This document shows positions 26,252-36,339 of a stretch of DNA of 64,000 nt, piece after piece. Origin of the DNA: Nitrospirota bacterium (GTDB taxonomy: Bacteria > Nitrospirota > Thermodesulfovibrionia > Thermodesulfovibrionales > JdFR-88); assembly GCA_021825295.1 (NCBI GenBank), contig JAKAHV010000004.1:52000-115999 (forward strand). Direction: 5' to 3'. Position 1 is the first letter of the stretch. Each line of letters begins with the position of its first letter. Below the pieces are notes generated by a model. That model ran no database searches and was not told the origin of the DNA. It worked only from the letters and a program-made list of their open reading frames with translations. The position numbers and the translations under genes were made by a program.

Positions 26252-26361
26252 CTTTTTGGCGTAAAAGAGAGAACAGTTTTTTGCAGCAGGCGATTCTAAA
26301 AAAAATAATTTAAAATTTCATGTGTGCGCGCAGGAATTGCCGAGGAGGCTTGACAGTCGGG

Positions 26362-29001
26362 ATGTTTAAAAAAGTAGTATGTTTGCTGCTCATATTTTTG
26401 TTCGCGGGAAACGCGTTTGCGGTGGAAGTTGAAACGATAGGGCCAGCCGGCGGGCAGGCCCCGGCATCCGGCGCGCGGATGGTGCGGGAGCAGTTGCTGC
26501 AAATGCAGAGGCAGTTGCAAGAAATACAGCTCCAGTTGCAGAGCCGGCGGCAACCCGGCGGGCCCCCCTCGCAGGCGCCGCAGTTGGAGCAGCCACAGGC
26601 CGGGCAGACCGGCTTTTTGCCCTTTGGGGCGATTGGAAACTATGCCGCCATGCCTTCCCCGGGGGCGATTGGTCCCGCCATGCTGCCGGGCCAGATCATG
26701 CAACCCGGTCAAAACGGAGGCATTGAAAACGCGCCCGCCATCGCGAACGCCACGGCTTCCCCGGCCGGGCCTCCGGAAAAACTTTCCGAGGTCGAAAAAT
26801 TCTTTGACAGGGAAGCCTCCGGAAACTCACCGGCCCTGAGGCAGTTCGGCTACGGCCTTTTCAATCAGGGGGTAACCACATTTGCTCCGGGCAATGAAAT
26901 CCCCGTCACCCCGGGTTATGTCATCGGCCCGGGCGATGAGATCAGGATAGACATATGGGGCAAGATAAACGGCAGTTGGGCCCTTACGGTTGACAAGGAC
27001 GGCAACCTGAATATCCCTGAAATAGGCCCTGTCGGGGTCGCCGGCCTGACTTTTTCCGAGCTGAAGAAGGTCCTCCGGCAAAAACTCTCCGAATATTACA
27101 CCGGTTTCGAGATGAACGTGAGCATGGGGTCCCTTAAAAGCATGCGCATATACGTTGTGGGCAACGCGAGGATGCCGGGGGCGTACACGGTCTCCTCTCT
27201 TTCGACCCTGGTGGGGGCTCTTTTTGAGTGCGGCGGGCCTTCCAAAAACGGCTCCATGCGCGATATCCAGTTGAAAAGGGACGGCAAGACCATTACTACC
27301 GTCGATTTGTACGATTTTCTGCTCAAGGGCGACAACTCAAACGACGTAAGGCTGCTGCCCGGCGACGTGATATTCATACCCCCGATAGGCCCGGTGGCCG
27401 GAGTGGAGGGCAACGTTAAGAGGCCGGCCATCTATGAGCTGAAGGGCGGCACGAAGATTTCGGACCTCCTTTCCATGGCCGGTGGCATCACTCCGGATGG
27501 GTATCTGAAGGACGTGCAGCTTGAGAGGGTCCATGGCCATGAGATAAAAACGATGATCGACACGGATTTTAAGGACCTCAACCCGAAAACGGACATACCG
27601 CTCAGGGATGGCGACTTCCTGAAGGTCCTTTCGATAAACAACAAGCTGGACAATGCCGTCACGCTGGAGGGCAACGTGGTCAGGCCCGGCCAGTATCAGT
27701 GGTTCAAGGGGATGAGGGTCAGCGACCTCATTAAAAACAGCGAGAAGGACCTCCGGAAGGATACGGATTTCGATATCGCGGTCGTGGAGAGATACATCCC
27801 GCCCGATTACCACAACGAATTTTTTTCGTTCAACCTCGGCAAGGCCCTTTTTGACAAAGGCGGCCCGGAAGACAAGCTGCTTGAGCCCTACGACGTCGTC
27901 CACATCTATTCCAAATGGGATTTCAAGACAAGGCCCGCGGTGAGGATCGCCGGGGCGGTGGGCAGGCCCGGCGAGTACGAGTTCACCCCCGGCATGAAGG
28001 TTTCGGACCTCCTGGGCATGGCCGGCGGAGTCAAGCGGTATGCCTTCATGAACAAGGTGGAACTGACCCGCGTCAATATTACGAGCAAGGGCCCGGATAC
28101 CGTGCGCATCTACCTGGATTTGAAGAAATCCCTTGCGGGGGACCCGGCCGATAACATCGCTTTACAGCGGGACGACTATCTTTTTGTCAGGAGCGTTCCG
28201 GACTGGAGGCTTTACCGGACGGTGACAATCAAGGGCGAGGTCAGGTTTCCGGGGACATACGCCGTCAGAAAGGACGAGCGCCTCTCGTCCCTTTTGGAAA
28301 GGGCCGGAGGGTTCACAAAAGACGCCTATCTCGAAGGGGCCGTGTTTACGAGAGAGTCGGTCCAGGCGATGCAGCAGTCAAGCATGGACGAGATGGTCCG
28401 TAAGCTGCAGTCCAGATTATACGCCGAGCAGTCGGTCCAGATGTCCGGCGCCATTACGCAGGAGGACGTCAGCGCAAAGCAAAGCCAGTTGGTCGAGCAG
28501 AGGGAGTTCATAGATTCCCTGAAGCACCTTAAGGCGACGGGCAGGATGGTGATCGCCCTTTCCGATCTGAAGTCTTTCAAGGGGAGCGTGTACGATATCG
28601 GCCTTGAAAACGGAGACGTCCTGGACATACCCGCCAAAAACAGCGTCGTCAACGTCGTCGGGTCCGTCATGTCCGGCACGACCAGCCTTGTTTATTCCGG
28701 GGGGCTTGGCGCAAGGGACTATATCAAGATGGCGGGAGGGTATTCGGAGAACGCGGACAAGGACCACGTTTACGTCCTGAAGGCCGACGGCAGCGCAAGG
28801 AGGCTCTCCGGGGACACCATTAAATGGGACGCCTCGAAACACCGGTGGGAGACCGGCTCCGCGGTGATCATCTCGCCGGGAGACACCATTGTCGTGCCCG
28901 AGCAGCTTCAGCAGGTGTCATGGCTGCGCGGCATAAGGGACATCACCCAGATCATGATGCAGATAGCCGTTACGGCCGGCGTGGTCATAAAGATCCTTTA
29001 A
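26362..29001 (+). CDS. SLBB-domain polysaccharide export protein (Wza-like)
   Basis: About 879 residues from the ATG at 26362 (MFKKVVC). Signal peptide ending NAFAV, no lipobox, then a Gln-rich coiled-coil stretch (LLQMQRQLQEIQLQLQ) and a linker. A poly-export domain follows at about 185-270 (VIGPGDEIRIDIWG) with at least five SLBB repeats (RMPGAYTVSS, NVVRPGQYQWF, VGRPGEYEF, VRFPGTYAVR and others). The C-terminus ends in a hydrophobic helix (MMQIAVTAGVVIKIL), as in Wza-type translocons. Probably the outer-membrane channel of the locus. GAGGAGG lies upstream, and a TTG at 26350 is a weaker start. Confidence 0.9.
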   Translation: MFKKVVCLLLIFLFAGNAFAVEVETIGPAGGQAPASGARMVREQLLQMQRQLQEIQLQLQSRRQPGGPPSQAPQLEQPQAGQTGFLPFGAIGNYAAMPSPGAIGPAMLPGQIMQPGQNGGIENAPAIANATASPAGPPEKLSEVEKFFDREASGNSPALRQFGYGLFNQGVTTFAPGNEIPVTPGYVIGPGDEIRIDIWGKINGSWALTVDKDGNLNIPEIGPVGVAGLTFSELKKVLRQKLSEYYTGFEMNVSMGSLKSMRIYVVGNARMPGAYTVSSLSTLVGALFECGGPSKNGSMRDIQLKRDGKTITTVDLYDFLLKGDNSNDVRLLPGDVIFIPPIGPVAGVEGNVKRPAIYELKGGTKISDLLSMAGGITPDGYLKDVQLERVHGHEIKTMIDTDFKDLNPKTDIPLRDGDFLKVLSINNKLDNAVTLEGNVVRPGQYQWFKGMRVSDLIKNSEKDLRKDTDFDIAVVERYIPPDYHNEFFSFNLGKALFDKGGPEDKLLEPYDVVHIYSKWDFKTRPAVRIAGAVGRPGEYEFTPGMKVSDLLGMAGGVKRYAFMNKVELTRVNITSKGPDTVRIYLDLKKSLAGDPADNIALQRDDYLFVRSVPDWRLYRTVTIKGEVRFPGTYAVRKDERLSSLLERAGGFTKDAYLEGAVFTRESVQAMQQSSMDEMVRKLQSRLYAEQSVQMSGAITQEDVSAKQSQLVEQREFIDSLKHLKATGRMVIALSDLKSFKGSVYDIGLENGDVLDIPAKNSVVNVVGSVMSGTTSLVYSGGLGARDYIKMAGGYSENADKDHVYVLKADGSARRLSGDTIKWDASKHRWETGSAVIISPGDTIVVPEQLQQVSWLRGIRDITQIMMQIAVTAGVVIKIL

Positions 29002-29011
29002 GAGGGAACAG

Positions 29012-30205
29012 TTGGACAAAAACGATTCGCCGGGAAAAAGAGACGCTCTGGATTACCTGATCGTCCTGCTTAAACACAAAAAGATGATCTTCTGCATGAC
29101 CTTCGGGCTCGCCCTGATAACCGCCGTTGTGAGCCTGGTCATGCAGCCCGTTTACGAGGCCGAAACAAAAATACTGCCTCCCGAGCAAAGCGGCTCAAGC
29201 CTGGCCGAGCTTTTAAACAACACGATGGCGGGGATGGCCGCAAGCGGGGGCTTTTTAAATGTCCAGACACCGGATGACCTGTACGTCGGACTGCTTGAGA
29301 GCAGGACAGTGCTGGACAGGATAGTCGACAGGTTCAACCTGGTGAAGCTCTACGGTGTTAAATTTCGCGGCGACGCAAGGCGGAAGCTGCTGGGCTCGCT
29401 CCGGGTTGTTGGCGACCCGAAGAGCAACATCATCACCGTCGCGGTTGACAGCAGGGACCCCGTGAGATCGGCGGCCATTGCAAATGCCTTCGTGGAAGAA
29501 CTTCAGAATCTGCAAAATGACATGGCAGTCCCCGGGGCGGCGCAGCGGAGGCTTTTTTTTGAAAAGCAGATGGATGAGGCGAAGGCCTCTCTGCTTAAAT
29601 CCGAAGACGCGATGAAAACGTTCCAGGAGAAGTCGGGTTTTCTGGACTCCGGCGAGCAGGGCAAGGCCGTAATAGAGGGGATAGCCCAGATCAGGGCGCA
29701 GATTGCCGCGCAAGAGGTCCAGATGGAGGTCATGAGGTCATATTCGACCCCTTCGAACCCTGAATTCCAGAAGGCCCAGGAGGTGCTGGCCGGGTTAAAG
29801 GCGCAGGCAGCCAAACTCGAGACTGGCAGGGGCGGCCCCGGCGCGGGACCGATTATCCCAACCGGGAACCTTCCCGCCGTGCAGGCGGATTATCTGAACA
29901 AGCTGAGGGACCTCAAGTTTAACGAGACCCTCTACGATCTGCTTGAAAAACAGTATGAGGCCGCCAGGCTTGACGAGGCTAACAATGCCGAGGTCATCCA
30001 GGTAATCGACAGGGCGGCGCCCCCGCAAAGGAGGGCCAGGCCGAAGAGGGCGCTGATGGTGACGGTCGCGACCGTCCTCGGATTTTTCCTCTCGCTGATA
30101 GGGGCCTTCCTCAGCGAGTACAGGGAGCAGATCGCAGCCGGACCGGAGTATAAAAGGAAGATCGAGACACTGAAGCGGTATATGCGGCTTCGGGGAGATA
30201 AATAA
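29012..30205 (+). CDS. Wzz/GNVR-type chain-length determinant protein
   Basis: 397 residues, TTG start behind AGAGGGAA. An inner-membrane protein with helices near residues 28-45 and 345-365 and a long periplasmic coiled-coil between. The Wzz domain begins PVYEAETKILPPEQSG, and the GNVR-like segment is near 290-330. No tyrosine-kinase domain follows the second helix, so it is a Wzz-like co-polymerase and not a BY-kinase. It sits 10 bases after the export gene, as usual for Wzy-dependent loci. Confidence 0.88.
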   Translation: MDKNDSPGKRDALDYLIVLLKHKKMIFCMTFGLALITAVVSLVMQPVYEAETKILPPEQSGSSLAELLNNTMAGMAASGGFLNVQTPDDLYVGLLESRTVLDRIVDRFNLVKLYGVKFRGDARRKLLGSLRVVGDPKSNIITVAVDSRDPVRSAAIANAFVEELQNLQNDMAVPGAAQRRLFFEKQMDEAKASLLKSEDAMKTFQEKSGFLDSGEQGKAVIEGIAQIRAQIAAQEVQMEVMRSYSTPSNPEFQKAQEVLAGLKAQAAKLETGRGGPGAGPIIPTGNLPAVQADYLNKLRDLKFNETLYDLLEKQYEAARLDEANNAEVIQVIDRAAPPQRRARPKRALMVTVATVLGFFLSLIGAFLSEYREQIAAGPEYKRKIETLKRYMRLRGDK

Positions 30206-30298
30206 CGGCAAAGAGCAGTGCCGGCAGCATGTATTCCGGGCGCAGGGAGGCAAATGGATGTTTTCAACGTATGGTGACAGCACTGGAGGGGCGCGGTT

Positions 30299-30964
30299 GT
30301 GATTGACGGTAAAAGAGGATTCAAGTGCGGCAATATAATCTGGCACAAGGCTTCCGTGGACAGGCAGGACAGGGAATGTATCAACGGGCACAAGAGCGTT
30401 GTTTTGTGGTTTACGGGCCTTTCCAATTCCGGGAAATCCACGATAGCCCACGCCCTTGAAAAAAGGCTTTTCGATATGGGCTGCCGCACCTTCGTCTTCG
30501 ACGGAGACAACGTGAGGCACGGCCTGTGTTCCGATCTCGGCTTTTCCATGGAGGACCGCCGGGAAAACATCCGGCGTATCGGCGAGATGTCCAGGCTCTT
30601 CGTAGAAAGCGGAATGGTCGCCATCACGGCTTTTATATCGCCCTTCAGGGCCGAGAGGGGACGCGTCAGGCAGTTGGTAGGCCCGGACAGCTTCATCGAG
30701 GTGTATTGCAAATGTTCGCTTGAAGTGTGCGAGCAGAGGGACGTCAAAGGCCATTATAAACGCGCCAGGATGGGGGACATAAAGGAGTTTACCGGCATTT
30801 CATCCCCCTACGAGGAGCCTGAAAGCCCCGAGATTGTCCTCGAGACCGATCATATGTGCGTGGAGACATCCGTTGACAGGGTCCTCGATTTCCTCGTCGC
30901 CAGGAAGATCATTCCCGCTGCGGAAAAACATTCAAGCCGGATGCCTGGAGAGGCCCTGAAGTGA
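30299..30964 (+). CDS. cysC: Adenylylsulfate (APS) kinase
   Basis: 221 residues. Phosphorylates APS to PAPS, the sulfate donor of sulfotransferases. P-loop GLSNSGKST near residue 40 (GLSGSGKST in most), FDGDNVRHGL near 68, EDRRENIRRIGE near 85, then FISPFRAER. Overlaps the next gene by ATGA-like coupling (30961-30964). No sulfate adenylyltransferase is present, so it is not part of an assimilation cluster. With the sulfotransferase at 36339 it suggests a sulfated polysaccharide. Confidence 0.93.
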   Translation: MIDGKRGFKCGNIIWHKASVDRQDRECINGHKSVVLWFTGLSNSGKSTIAHALEKRLFDMGCRTFVFDGDNVRHGLCSDLGFSMEDRRENIRRIGEMSRLFVESGMVAITAFISPFRAERGRVRQLVGPDSFIEVYCKCSLEVCEQRDVKGHYKRARMGDIKEFTGISSPYEEPESPEIVLETDHMCVETSVDRVLDFLVARKIIPAAEKHSSRMPGEALK

Positions 30965-31920
30965 GAGTCAGGCTGGCTAACCGGGCTGACGCGGTAAATT
31001 ATTCGCCTGGCGCATTCTCCCCGCTGGGCCATATGGCCCCTCATATCCGGATTTCCCCGTTTAATCCCGTGATAATGGAGGCGCTGCTCAAAAAGGAGAC
31101 GAAGGGGGACCCCGGCGTCCTCGATCCCGGGTTCTGGCTGGACGGCGGACGGGCGATGGTTTTAACCGGCAGCGGACGGCAGGCGCTGAAGCTGGCGCTG
31201 AAACGGACCGGCCTGGACTCCGGAAGGAGCGTCCTGATTGTCACGACCACCGGCGGGCCATACATCAGCTCGTGCGTCACTTCGGCTATCGAGGAGATTT
31301 GCGGATGGTCAAGAACTCCGGAGAAAAACACGGGGGCGATCCTGCTTATACACGAATTCGGCTTTCCTTGCCCTCTGCCTCAGCCATTGCGGGACCTTGG
31401 CCTGCCCGTCATAGAGGACTGCGCCTACGGGACCGGATCAAGGACGTCCGGCGGCGCTGTCGGGGCCGTCGGCGATTACGCGATATACAGCCTGACGAAG
31501 TACTATCCGCTGCCCTTCGGCGGCTTGCTTGCGTCAAGAGATGATCTGGCCGGAATCCCCGGCGGGCACATTATCCCGGACGAAGACAGGAGATTGCTGG
31601 AGGGATTTCTGATTCGCTCCGGCGGCCTGCATGAGCAATGGAACGAAACGCGCATGGCAAACTGGCGCTTTTTTGAGGAAAGACTCGGCCGTTTCGCGGC
31701 CCCCTATTTCCATCCGGACGGCGGCATCGTTCCGGGGGTCTTTGCCGCGAAACTGCCGCCTGCCGTGAATGGGGCGCGGATCAAGCAGAGCTGCGTTTCT
31801 GCCGGGATTGAGTCCACCGAATATTACGGAAACGGCGGTTTCTACTTCCCGGTGCACCAGTTTTTGACGGATTATGAAAAATCATATATCCTTCACCATT
31901 TTCTGCAGGGGGTATCATGA
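30961..31920 (+). CDS. DegT-like PLP-dependent protein
   Basis: 319 residues. The segment GSGRQALKLALKRTG, then VIEDCAYGTGSR and YSLTKYYPLPFGGLL, correspond to the PLP-binding core of the DegT/DnrJ/EryC1 family; the Lys in SLTKYY is the candidate Schiff-base lysine. It is shorter than the 370-400 residues usual for the family, and the C-terminal substrate segment is compressed. It could be a sugar aminotransferase, a dehydratase-like member, or a non-catalytic relative. GTG start overlaps the cysC stop. Confidence 0.65.
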   Translation: MRVRLANRADAVNYSPGAFSPLGHMAPHIRISPFNPVIMEALLKKETKGDPGVLDPGFWLDGGRAMVLTGSGRQALKLALKRTGLDSGRSVLIVTTTGGPYISSCVTSAIEEICGWSRTPEKNTGAILLIHEFGFPCPLPQPLRDLGLPVIEDCAYGTGSRTSGGAVGAVGDYAIYSLTKYYPLPFGGLLASRDDLAGIPGGHIIPDEDRRLLEGFLIRSGGLHEQWNETRMANWRFFEERLGRFAAPYFHPDGGIVPGVFAAKLPPAVNGARIKQSCVSAGIESTEYYGNGGFYFPVHQFLTDYEKSYILHHFLQGVS

Positions 31921-32882
31921 GGGTTTTTTTGTATGATGCCGGCAGGGACGCCGAACAGTGGGACATGTTCGTAAATGCTTCCCATAACGGGACGTTTCTG
32001 CAGTCCAGGAGGTTTTTAAGCTATCACGGGGACCGCTTCGAGGACTTCTCCGTCATCGTCAGGAACGAGAAGCAGCAGATTATCGGCGTCATGCCCGCCG
32101 CGAGGGACAAGGCGGACCCCTCGCTTGTGGTGTCCCACCCCGGGATCACGTACGGCGGCCTCGTATGTTCGGGCCGGCCGGGCGCTGATGAGGTGTACGA
32201 AATGCTGCAATCCGTTCTCGGATGGTACAGGGACAACGGGTTTCGCTCGCTGCTTTACAAGGCGGTCCCATGGCATCTGCACGCCGTCCCTTTCCATTCC
32301 GACCTGTATGCCTTGTGGAGGCTGGGGGCGCGCACAGGCAGGCGCGACCTCTGGAATATAATCACGCTGGACGGCGGGCGGTCGCTGAGCAAAGGGAGAA
32401 AATGGGCCGTAAACAAGGCGCGGGCTTCGGGGCTGGATATCCGCGTAGACGGCAGCGATGACGCATACAGGGTTTTTTTCGGGGTGCTTGAAGAGTGTCT
32501 TGCCGGGCGGTACGGCGTCCGGCCCGTCCACACGCTGGATGATTTGCTGACTCTCAGGTCCCTCTTGCCCGGCAGTATGGACCTCTGGTTGGCCGCGGAT
32601 GAAAGCGGCTGCCTGGGCGGGACATGGATATTCAAAATGGGGAAAGCAGCATGGCATACCCAATACATCGCCTCCACGGAAAGGGGGCGTGACAGGTTTG
32701 CCGTGGACCTGCTGCTGGAGAGCGTTATCAGGAGCGCGGAGCAGCAGGGGATAAGATATTTTTCCTTTGGCGCGAGCACGGAGCAAAACGGACAGGCGCT
32801 GAACTCCGGACTGTTTGATTTCAAGGCGGGCTTCGGCGCAGGTTCCGTTGCGCAGGATTTTTATCACATCGATCTGGAGTGA
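31917..32882 (+). CDS. FemAB-like / GNAT-fold acyltransferase
   Basis: 321 residues, ATGA overlap with the previous gene. Opens MRVFLYDAGRDAEQWDMFV, then HNGTFLQSRRFLSYHGDRFE and PSLVVSHPGITYGGLV, a pattern of the FemAB-related GNAT proteins found in polysaccharide loci. The second half has WHTQYIASTERGRDRFAVDLL and YFSFGAST. Predicted to transfer an acyl or amino-acyl group to a sugar nucleotide, perhaps N-acetylating the amino sugar built by the genes downstream. Confidence 0.65.
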   Translation: MRVFLYDAGRDAEQWDMFVNASHNGTFLQSRRFLSYHGDRFEDFSVIVRNEKQQIIGVMPAARDKADPSLVVSHPGITYGGLVCSGRPGADEVYEMLQSVLGWYRDNGFRSLLYKAVPWHLHAVPFHSDLYALWRLGARTGRRDLWNIITLDGGRSLSKGRKWAVNKARASGLDIRVDGSDDAYRVFFGVLEECLAGRYGVRPVHTLDDLLTLRSLLPGSMDLWLAADESGCLGGTWIFKMGKAAWHTQYIASTERGRDRFAVDLLLESVIRSAEQQGIRYFSFGASTEQNGQALNSGLFDFKAGFGAGSVAQDFYHIDLE

Positions 32883-32886
32883 TTTT

Positions 32887-33300
32887 ATGCCGGGAATTGA
32901 TGACTGCAGGATAATTGATTTTCCAAAGATCGCCGACCCAAGGGGCAATCTGACATTCATTGAGGGCGGCAGGCATGTGCCTTTTGACATCAAACGGGTC
33001 TATTACCTCTACGATGTGCCCGGCGGCGCGGAGCGCGGCGGCCATGCGCATATCGCCTTGTCCCAGTTGGTTATAGCCATGTCCGGGAGTTTTGACGTGG
33101 TCCTCGACGATGGACACGGGAGGAAGCGTTTTCATCTGAACCGCTCGTACTATGGTCTGTATGTATGCCCGATGGTCTGGCGCGAACTGAATAATTTTTC
33201 ATCGGGTTCGGTATGCCTCGTCCTTGCCTCCGACCTGTATGGCGAGGCGGATTATTACCGGGACTATGGGCGGTTTCTGATGGACGTGCGCGGAAGATGA
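32887..33300 (+). CDS. FdtA/QdtA-type dTDP-sugar 3,4-ketoisomerase, copy 1
   Basis: 137 residues from the ATG at 32887 (MPGIDDC); the track start is 24 codons early and lies inside the previous gene. Cupin-fold WxcM/FdtA family: [29 protein letters not shown] with both His of the HAH motif, SFDVVLDDG, WRELNNFS and DYYRDYGRF-like end. These enzymes move the keto group of dTDP-4-keto-6-deoxyglucose from C4 to C3, ready for amination at C3 by the DegT enzyme downstream. Confidence 0.88.
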   Translation: MPGIDDCRIIDFPKIADPRGNLTFIEGGRHVPFDIKRVYYLYDVPGGAERGGHAHIALSQLVIAMSGSFDVVLDDGHGRKRFHLNRSYYGLYVCPMVWRELNNFSSGSVCLVLASDLYGEADYYRDYGRFLMDVRGR

Positions 33301-33321
33301 TGATCGCATGGGAGGAACTAA

Positions 33322-33738
33322 ATGCCAGGAATTGATGATTGCAAGATAATTGATCTTCCAAAGATCGCCGATCCCAGGGGCAATCTGACTTTCATCGAAG
33401 GCGGCAGACACTTGCCCTACGATATCAAAAGGGTTTTTTATCTTTATGATGTGCCCGGAGGAAGCGAACGCGCCGGTCATGCCCTCAAGAATTGCTATCA
33501 ATTCATAATTGCCATGTCGGGGAGTTTCGACGTGATTCTTGACGATGGTCATGAAAAAAGGCGTATTCATCTTAACAGGTCGTATTACGGATTAAATATC
33601 TATCCGATGATTTGGCGTGAGATTGATAATTTTTCCTCAGGGGCCGTATGTATGGTCCTTGCCTCTGATTTTTATAATGAAAATGATTATTATCGAGATT
33701 ACGAATCTTTTATAAAAGCTTTGCGAGGCACGAGATGA
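33322..33738 (+). CDS. FdtA/QdtA-type dTDP-sugar 3,4-ketoisomerase, copy 2 (HAL variant)
   Basis: 138 residues; GGAGGAACTAA precedes the ATG. Close relative of the gene just upstream, nearly identical over the first 50 residues, diverging later. Here the active-site triplet reads RAGHALKN, with Leu where copy 1 and the FdtA consensus have His. Codon use is more AT-rich than in copy 1 (for example [17 protein letters not shown]), suggesting separate origin and not simple local duplication. ATGA overlap with the aminotransferase that follows. Confidence 0.85.
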   Translation: MPGIDDCKIIDLPKIADPRGNLTFIEGGRHLPYDIKRVFYLYDVPGGSERAGHALKNCYQFIIAMSGSFDVILDDGHEKRRIHLNRSYYGLNIYPMIWREIDNFSSGAVCMVLASDFYNENDYYRDYESFIKALRGTR

Positions 33739-34880
33739 AGATACCTTTTCTTGATTTGAAAACATCCTATCAGGAATTGCAAACGGAGGTGGATGACGCC
33801 TTCAGGCGCATCATGAATTCCGGATGGTACATCATGGGAAAAGAGCTTATGCTTTTTGAGGAGGAGTTTGCCGCTTTTTGCCATACCAGGTATTGTATTG
33901 GAGTCGGCAATGGGCTGGAAGCTCTGCATCTGATCATGCGCGGTTTCGGCATAGGGCCCGGAGATGAAGTGATAGTGCCTTCCAATACTTATATTGCAAC
34001 ATGGCTTGCAATATCCTATGCAGGGGCCACCCCGATACCTGTTGAACCTGATGAAAAAACCTATAACCTGAATCCGTCTCTAGTCGAGCGTGCCATTACC
34101 GTGCGCACCAAGGCCATAATGCCCGTTCACCTTTACGGCCAGCCAGCGGATATGGATTCCATAAATGAAATAGCGGAAAATCATAATTTGAAGGTCATCG
34201 AGGACGCCGCGCAGGCCCACGGGGCCCGCTACAAGGGCCGCCGCGCGGGGTCGCTCGGCCATGCGGCGGCCTTCAGTTTTTATCCGAGCAAGAATCTTGG
34301 GGCATTTGGAGACGGCGGGGCGGTAACCACGGACGATGAGGCCATCGCCGAAAAGGTCAGAATCTTAAGGAATTACGGGGCGCCCAAAAAATACTTTCAT
34401 ATAAGCAAGGGATACAATTCCAGGCTTGACGAAATGCAGGCCGCTTTCCTTCGGGTAAAGCTGGGCAGGCTCGATATATGGAACAAGAGGCGCGCGGACA
34501 TCGCCGGCTGTTATATGTCCGCGCTCCGGGAGGTGCCCGGGCTCGTACTGCCGTACGTCCCGGATTGGGCGGAGCCCGTATGGCATTTATTTGTGGTGCG
34601 GCACCAGGACAGAGACGGCCTGCAGGACCGTATGAGGTCGGACGGCATCGAAACGCTGATTCATTACCCCGAACCCCCCCATCTGTCCGGCGCGTATTCG
34701 GACGCCGGCTGGAAGAGCGGCGCGTTTCCGGTGGCCGAACGCATCGCTTCCTCGGCGCTCAGTCTCCCGATGGGCCCGCACCTTCCGGCAGGGGCCGTGG
34801 ACGCCGTTAAGAGGTCAATACAGGGATATATATCTGAGGGCCATGGACGCGGGCGCCATATGCCGGGGGACGCGGAGTAG
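33735..34880 (+). CDS. DegT/DnrJ/EryC1 sugar aminotransferase, FdtB/QdtB-like
   Basis: 381 residues. PLP-dependent transaminase expected to put an amino group on C3 of a dTDP-3-keto-6-deoxyhexose, giving dTDP-Fucp3N or dTDP-Quip3N. Family motifs: [13 protein letters not shown] near residue 60, [25 protein letters not shown], and [16 protein letters not shown] with the PLP lysine near 185. Directly coupled to the two ketoisomerase genes. The 5' half is AT-rich and the 3' half GC-rich, so a recombination joint within the gene is possible. Confidence 0.9.
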   Translation: MKIPFLDLKTSYQELQTEVDDAFRRIMNSGWYIMGKELMLFEEEFAAFCHTRYCIGVGNGLEALHLIMRGFGIGPGDEVIVPSNTYIATWLAISYAGATPIPVEPDEKTYNLNPSLVERAITVRTKAIMPVHLYGQPADMDSINEIAENHNLKVIEDAAQAHGARYKGRRAGSLGHAAAFSFYPSKNLGAFGDGGAVTTDDEAIAEKVRILRNYGAPKKYFHISKGYNSRLDEMQAAFLRVKLGRLDIWNKRRADIAGCYMSALREVPGLVLPYVPDWAEPVWHLFVVRHQDRDGLQDRMRSDGIETLIHYPEPPHLSGAYSDAGWKSGAFPVAERIASSALSLPMGPHLPAGAVDAVKRSIQGYISEGHGRGRHMPGDAE

Positions 34881-36339
34881 CGCCTTGGGAGAATTGATTA
34901 TCGCGCTGCTGAAGACGGGAAGCGGCACCGTCGGCGGACTTTTTATTCGCGCCGTCACGATGAAGATCATCTCGGTTTTTGCCGGCCCCTCCGGCGTCGG
35001 CGTTTTCTCGATCCTGAGGCAGGTGCAGCAGTCCGCGGTCACGGTCGGGACATGCAACGGAGGGGTCTCCCTTGTGAGGGGCGTTAGCGGGCTGCGCGGC
35101 CCGGAACAGTCCATGTACTTAAAAACCACGGCCGCCATATATATTGTCTTCGGGGCGGCCATGGCCGTGGCGCTGATTACGATGTCTCCCCTTATCGCGC
35201 GGTGGTTCGGGGGCCTCAGTCCGCAACTCATCGTGCTGCTTTCCCTGCCTGTTCTTGCCGGGATAACGAGGGACTATCTGAACGGGCTGCTTAACGGATT
35301 TCATGCCATAGGACGCCTTTCCCTGGTGCAGGTTTTCGCCGCCCTGGCCGGGCTGACTGTAGCCTATCCGGTGGCCGTGCTTGCCTCGCGCGGGCATTAT
35401 GCCGGGTTTGTGGCATACCTGTTTGCTACGGCGGCCGCCAGTGTTGCCTGTCTGCTTTACTTTATCAGGAAAGGCGGATGGGCGCCGGACCTGAAGAGCC
35501 GCCCGTATTGGGACAGTTCCAGCGTCCGGTATTTTTTCAGGATGGCGGGGGCGATGCTTTTAAGTGGAACGGCCGGCGCGCTTGCGCTGGCGGCGGTGCG
35601 CGGGATCATCTCAAGGGGCATGGGGATGGCCTCCGCCGGTTTCTTTGATGTGAACTGGACCCTGAGCAGCATGTACATCGGGCTTTTTTTAAGCTCATTC
35701 GCGACATATTATCTGCCGAAATTGTCGGCCTGCCAGGACGCGGAGAAAGTCGACCTTGTGAAAAGAGTAGGCAGGCTTACAATCTGCATCATCGTCCCCC
35801 TGCTTGTGCTGATAGTATGCGTAAAACCATGGATAATACTGATCTTCTACACCCGGAAATTCCTGCCGTCGCTGGAGATGTTCCGGTGGATGCTGATTGC
35901 CGGCTATCTGCAGGTCACGGCGTGGATATTCTCCATTGTCACGATAGCAAAAGGAATGGAGAGGCCGTTTCTCGTCAGCAGCATCGGCTGGGACGCCGGG
36001 TTCCTCTTCGGCGTGTGGGCAGCCGTTAAATTCAGGCTTGGTCTGGGCGCTGTCGGGTTTTCAATGGTCCTTTTGTACGGACTTTCCCTTGCTTTCAATT
36101 ATTTCGTCATCTCAAGGGAGATATCCTTCAAGGCCCCGCCGCGCCTGCTGTTGAACTGGTTTCTGGGCCTGCTGCTGATCGCGGGCGCGTCGTTTGCGCA
36201 GTGGAGGTCGTTTCAGGTAAGCCTGCCTGTCACATTAAGCTTTGTTCTGGCGGCCCTGTTTCTGTCGTGGGTATTTTTGGAGGCCGGAGACAAGCAGGGT
36301 TTATATAAATTGATTGCACGAAACGCGAGGAGGAATTGA
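34843..36339 (+). CDS. wzx: Wzx-type O-antigen/polysaccharide flippase
   Basis: 498 residues, about 12 hydrophobic helices. Moves undecaprenyl-linked repeat units across the inner membrane. The N-terminus ([22 protein letters not shown]) and the internal [25 protein letters not shown] segment resemble WzxE-like flippases. The track ATG overlaps the previous gene by 38 bases; a TTG at 34885 (LGELIIALL) just after its stop would avoid the overlap and looks as likely. Confidence 0.85.
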   Translation: MDAGAICRGTRSSALGELIIALLKTGSGTVGGLFIRAVTMKIISVFAGPSGVGVFSILRQVQQSAVTVGTCNGGVSLVRGVSGLRGPEQSMYLKTTAAIYIVFGAAMAVALITMSPLIARWFGGLSPQLIVLLSLPVLAGITRDYLNGLLNGFHAIGRLSLVQVFAALAGLTVAYPVAVLASRGHYAGFVAYLFATAAASVACLLYFIRKGGWAPDLKSRPYWDSSSVRYFFRMAGAMLLSGTAGALALAAVRGIISRGMGMASAGFFDVNWTLSSMYIGLFLSSFATYYLPKLSACQDAEKVDLVKRVGRLTICIIVPLLVLIVCVKPWIILIFYTRKFLPSLEMFRWMLIAGYLQVTAWIFSIVTIAKGMERPFLVSSIGWDAGFLFGVWAAVKFRLGLGAVGFSMVLLYGLSLAFNYFVISREISFKAPPRLLLNWFLGLLLIAGASFAQWRSFQVSLPVTLSFVLAALFLSWVFLEAGDKQGLYKLIARNARRN

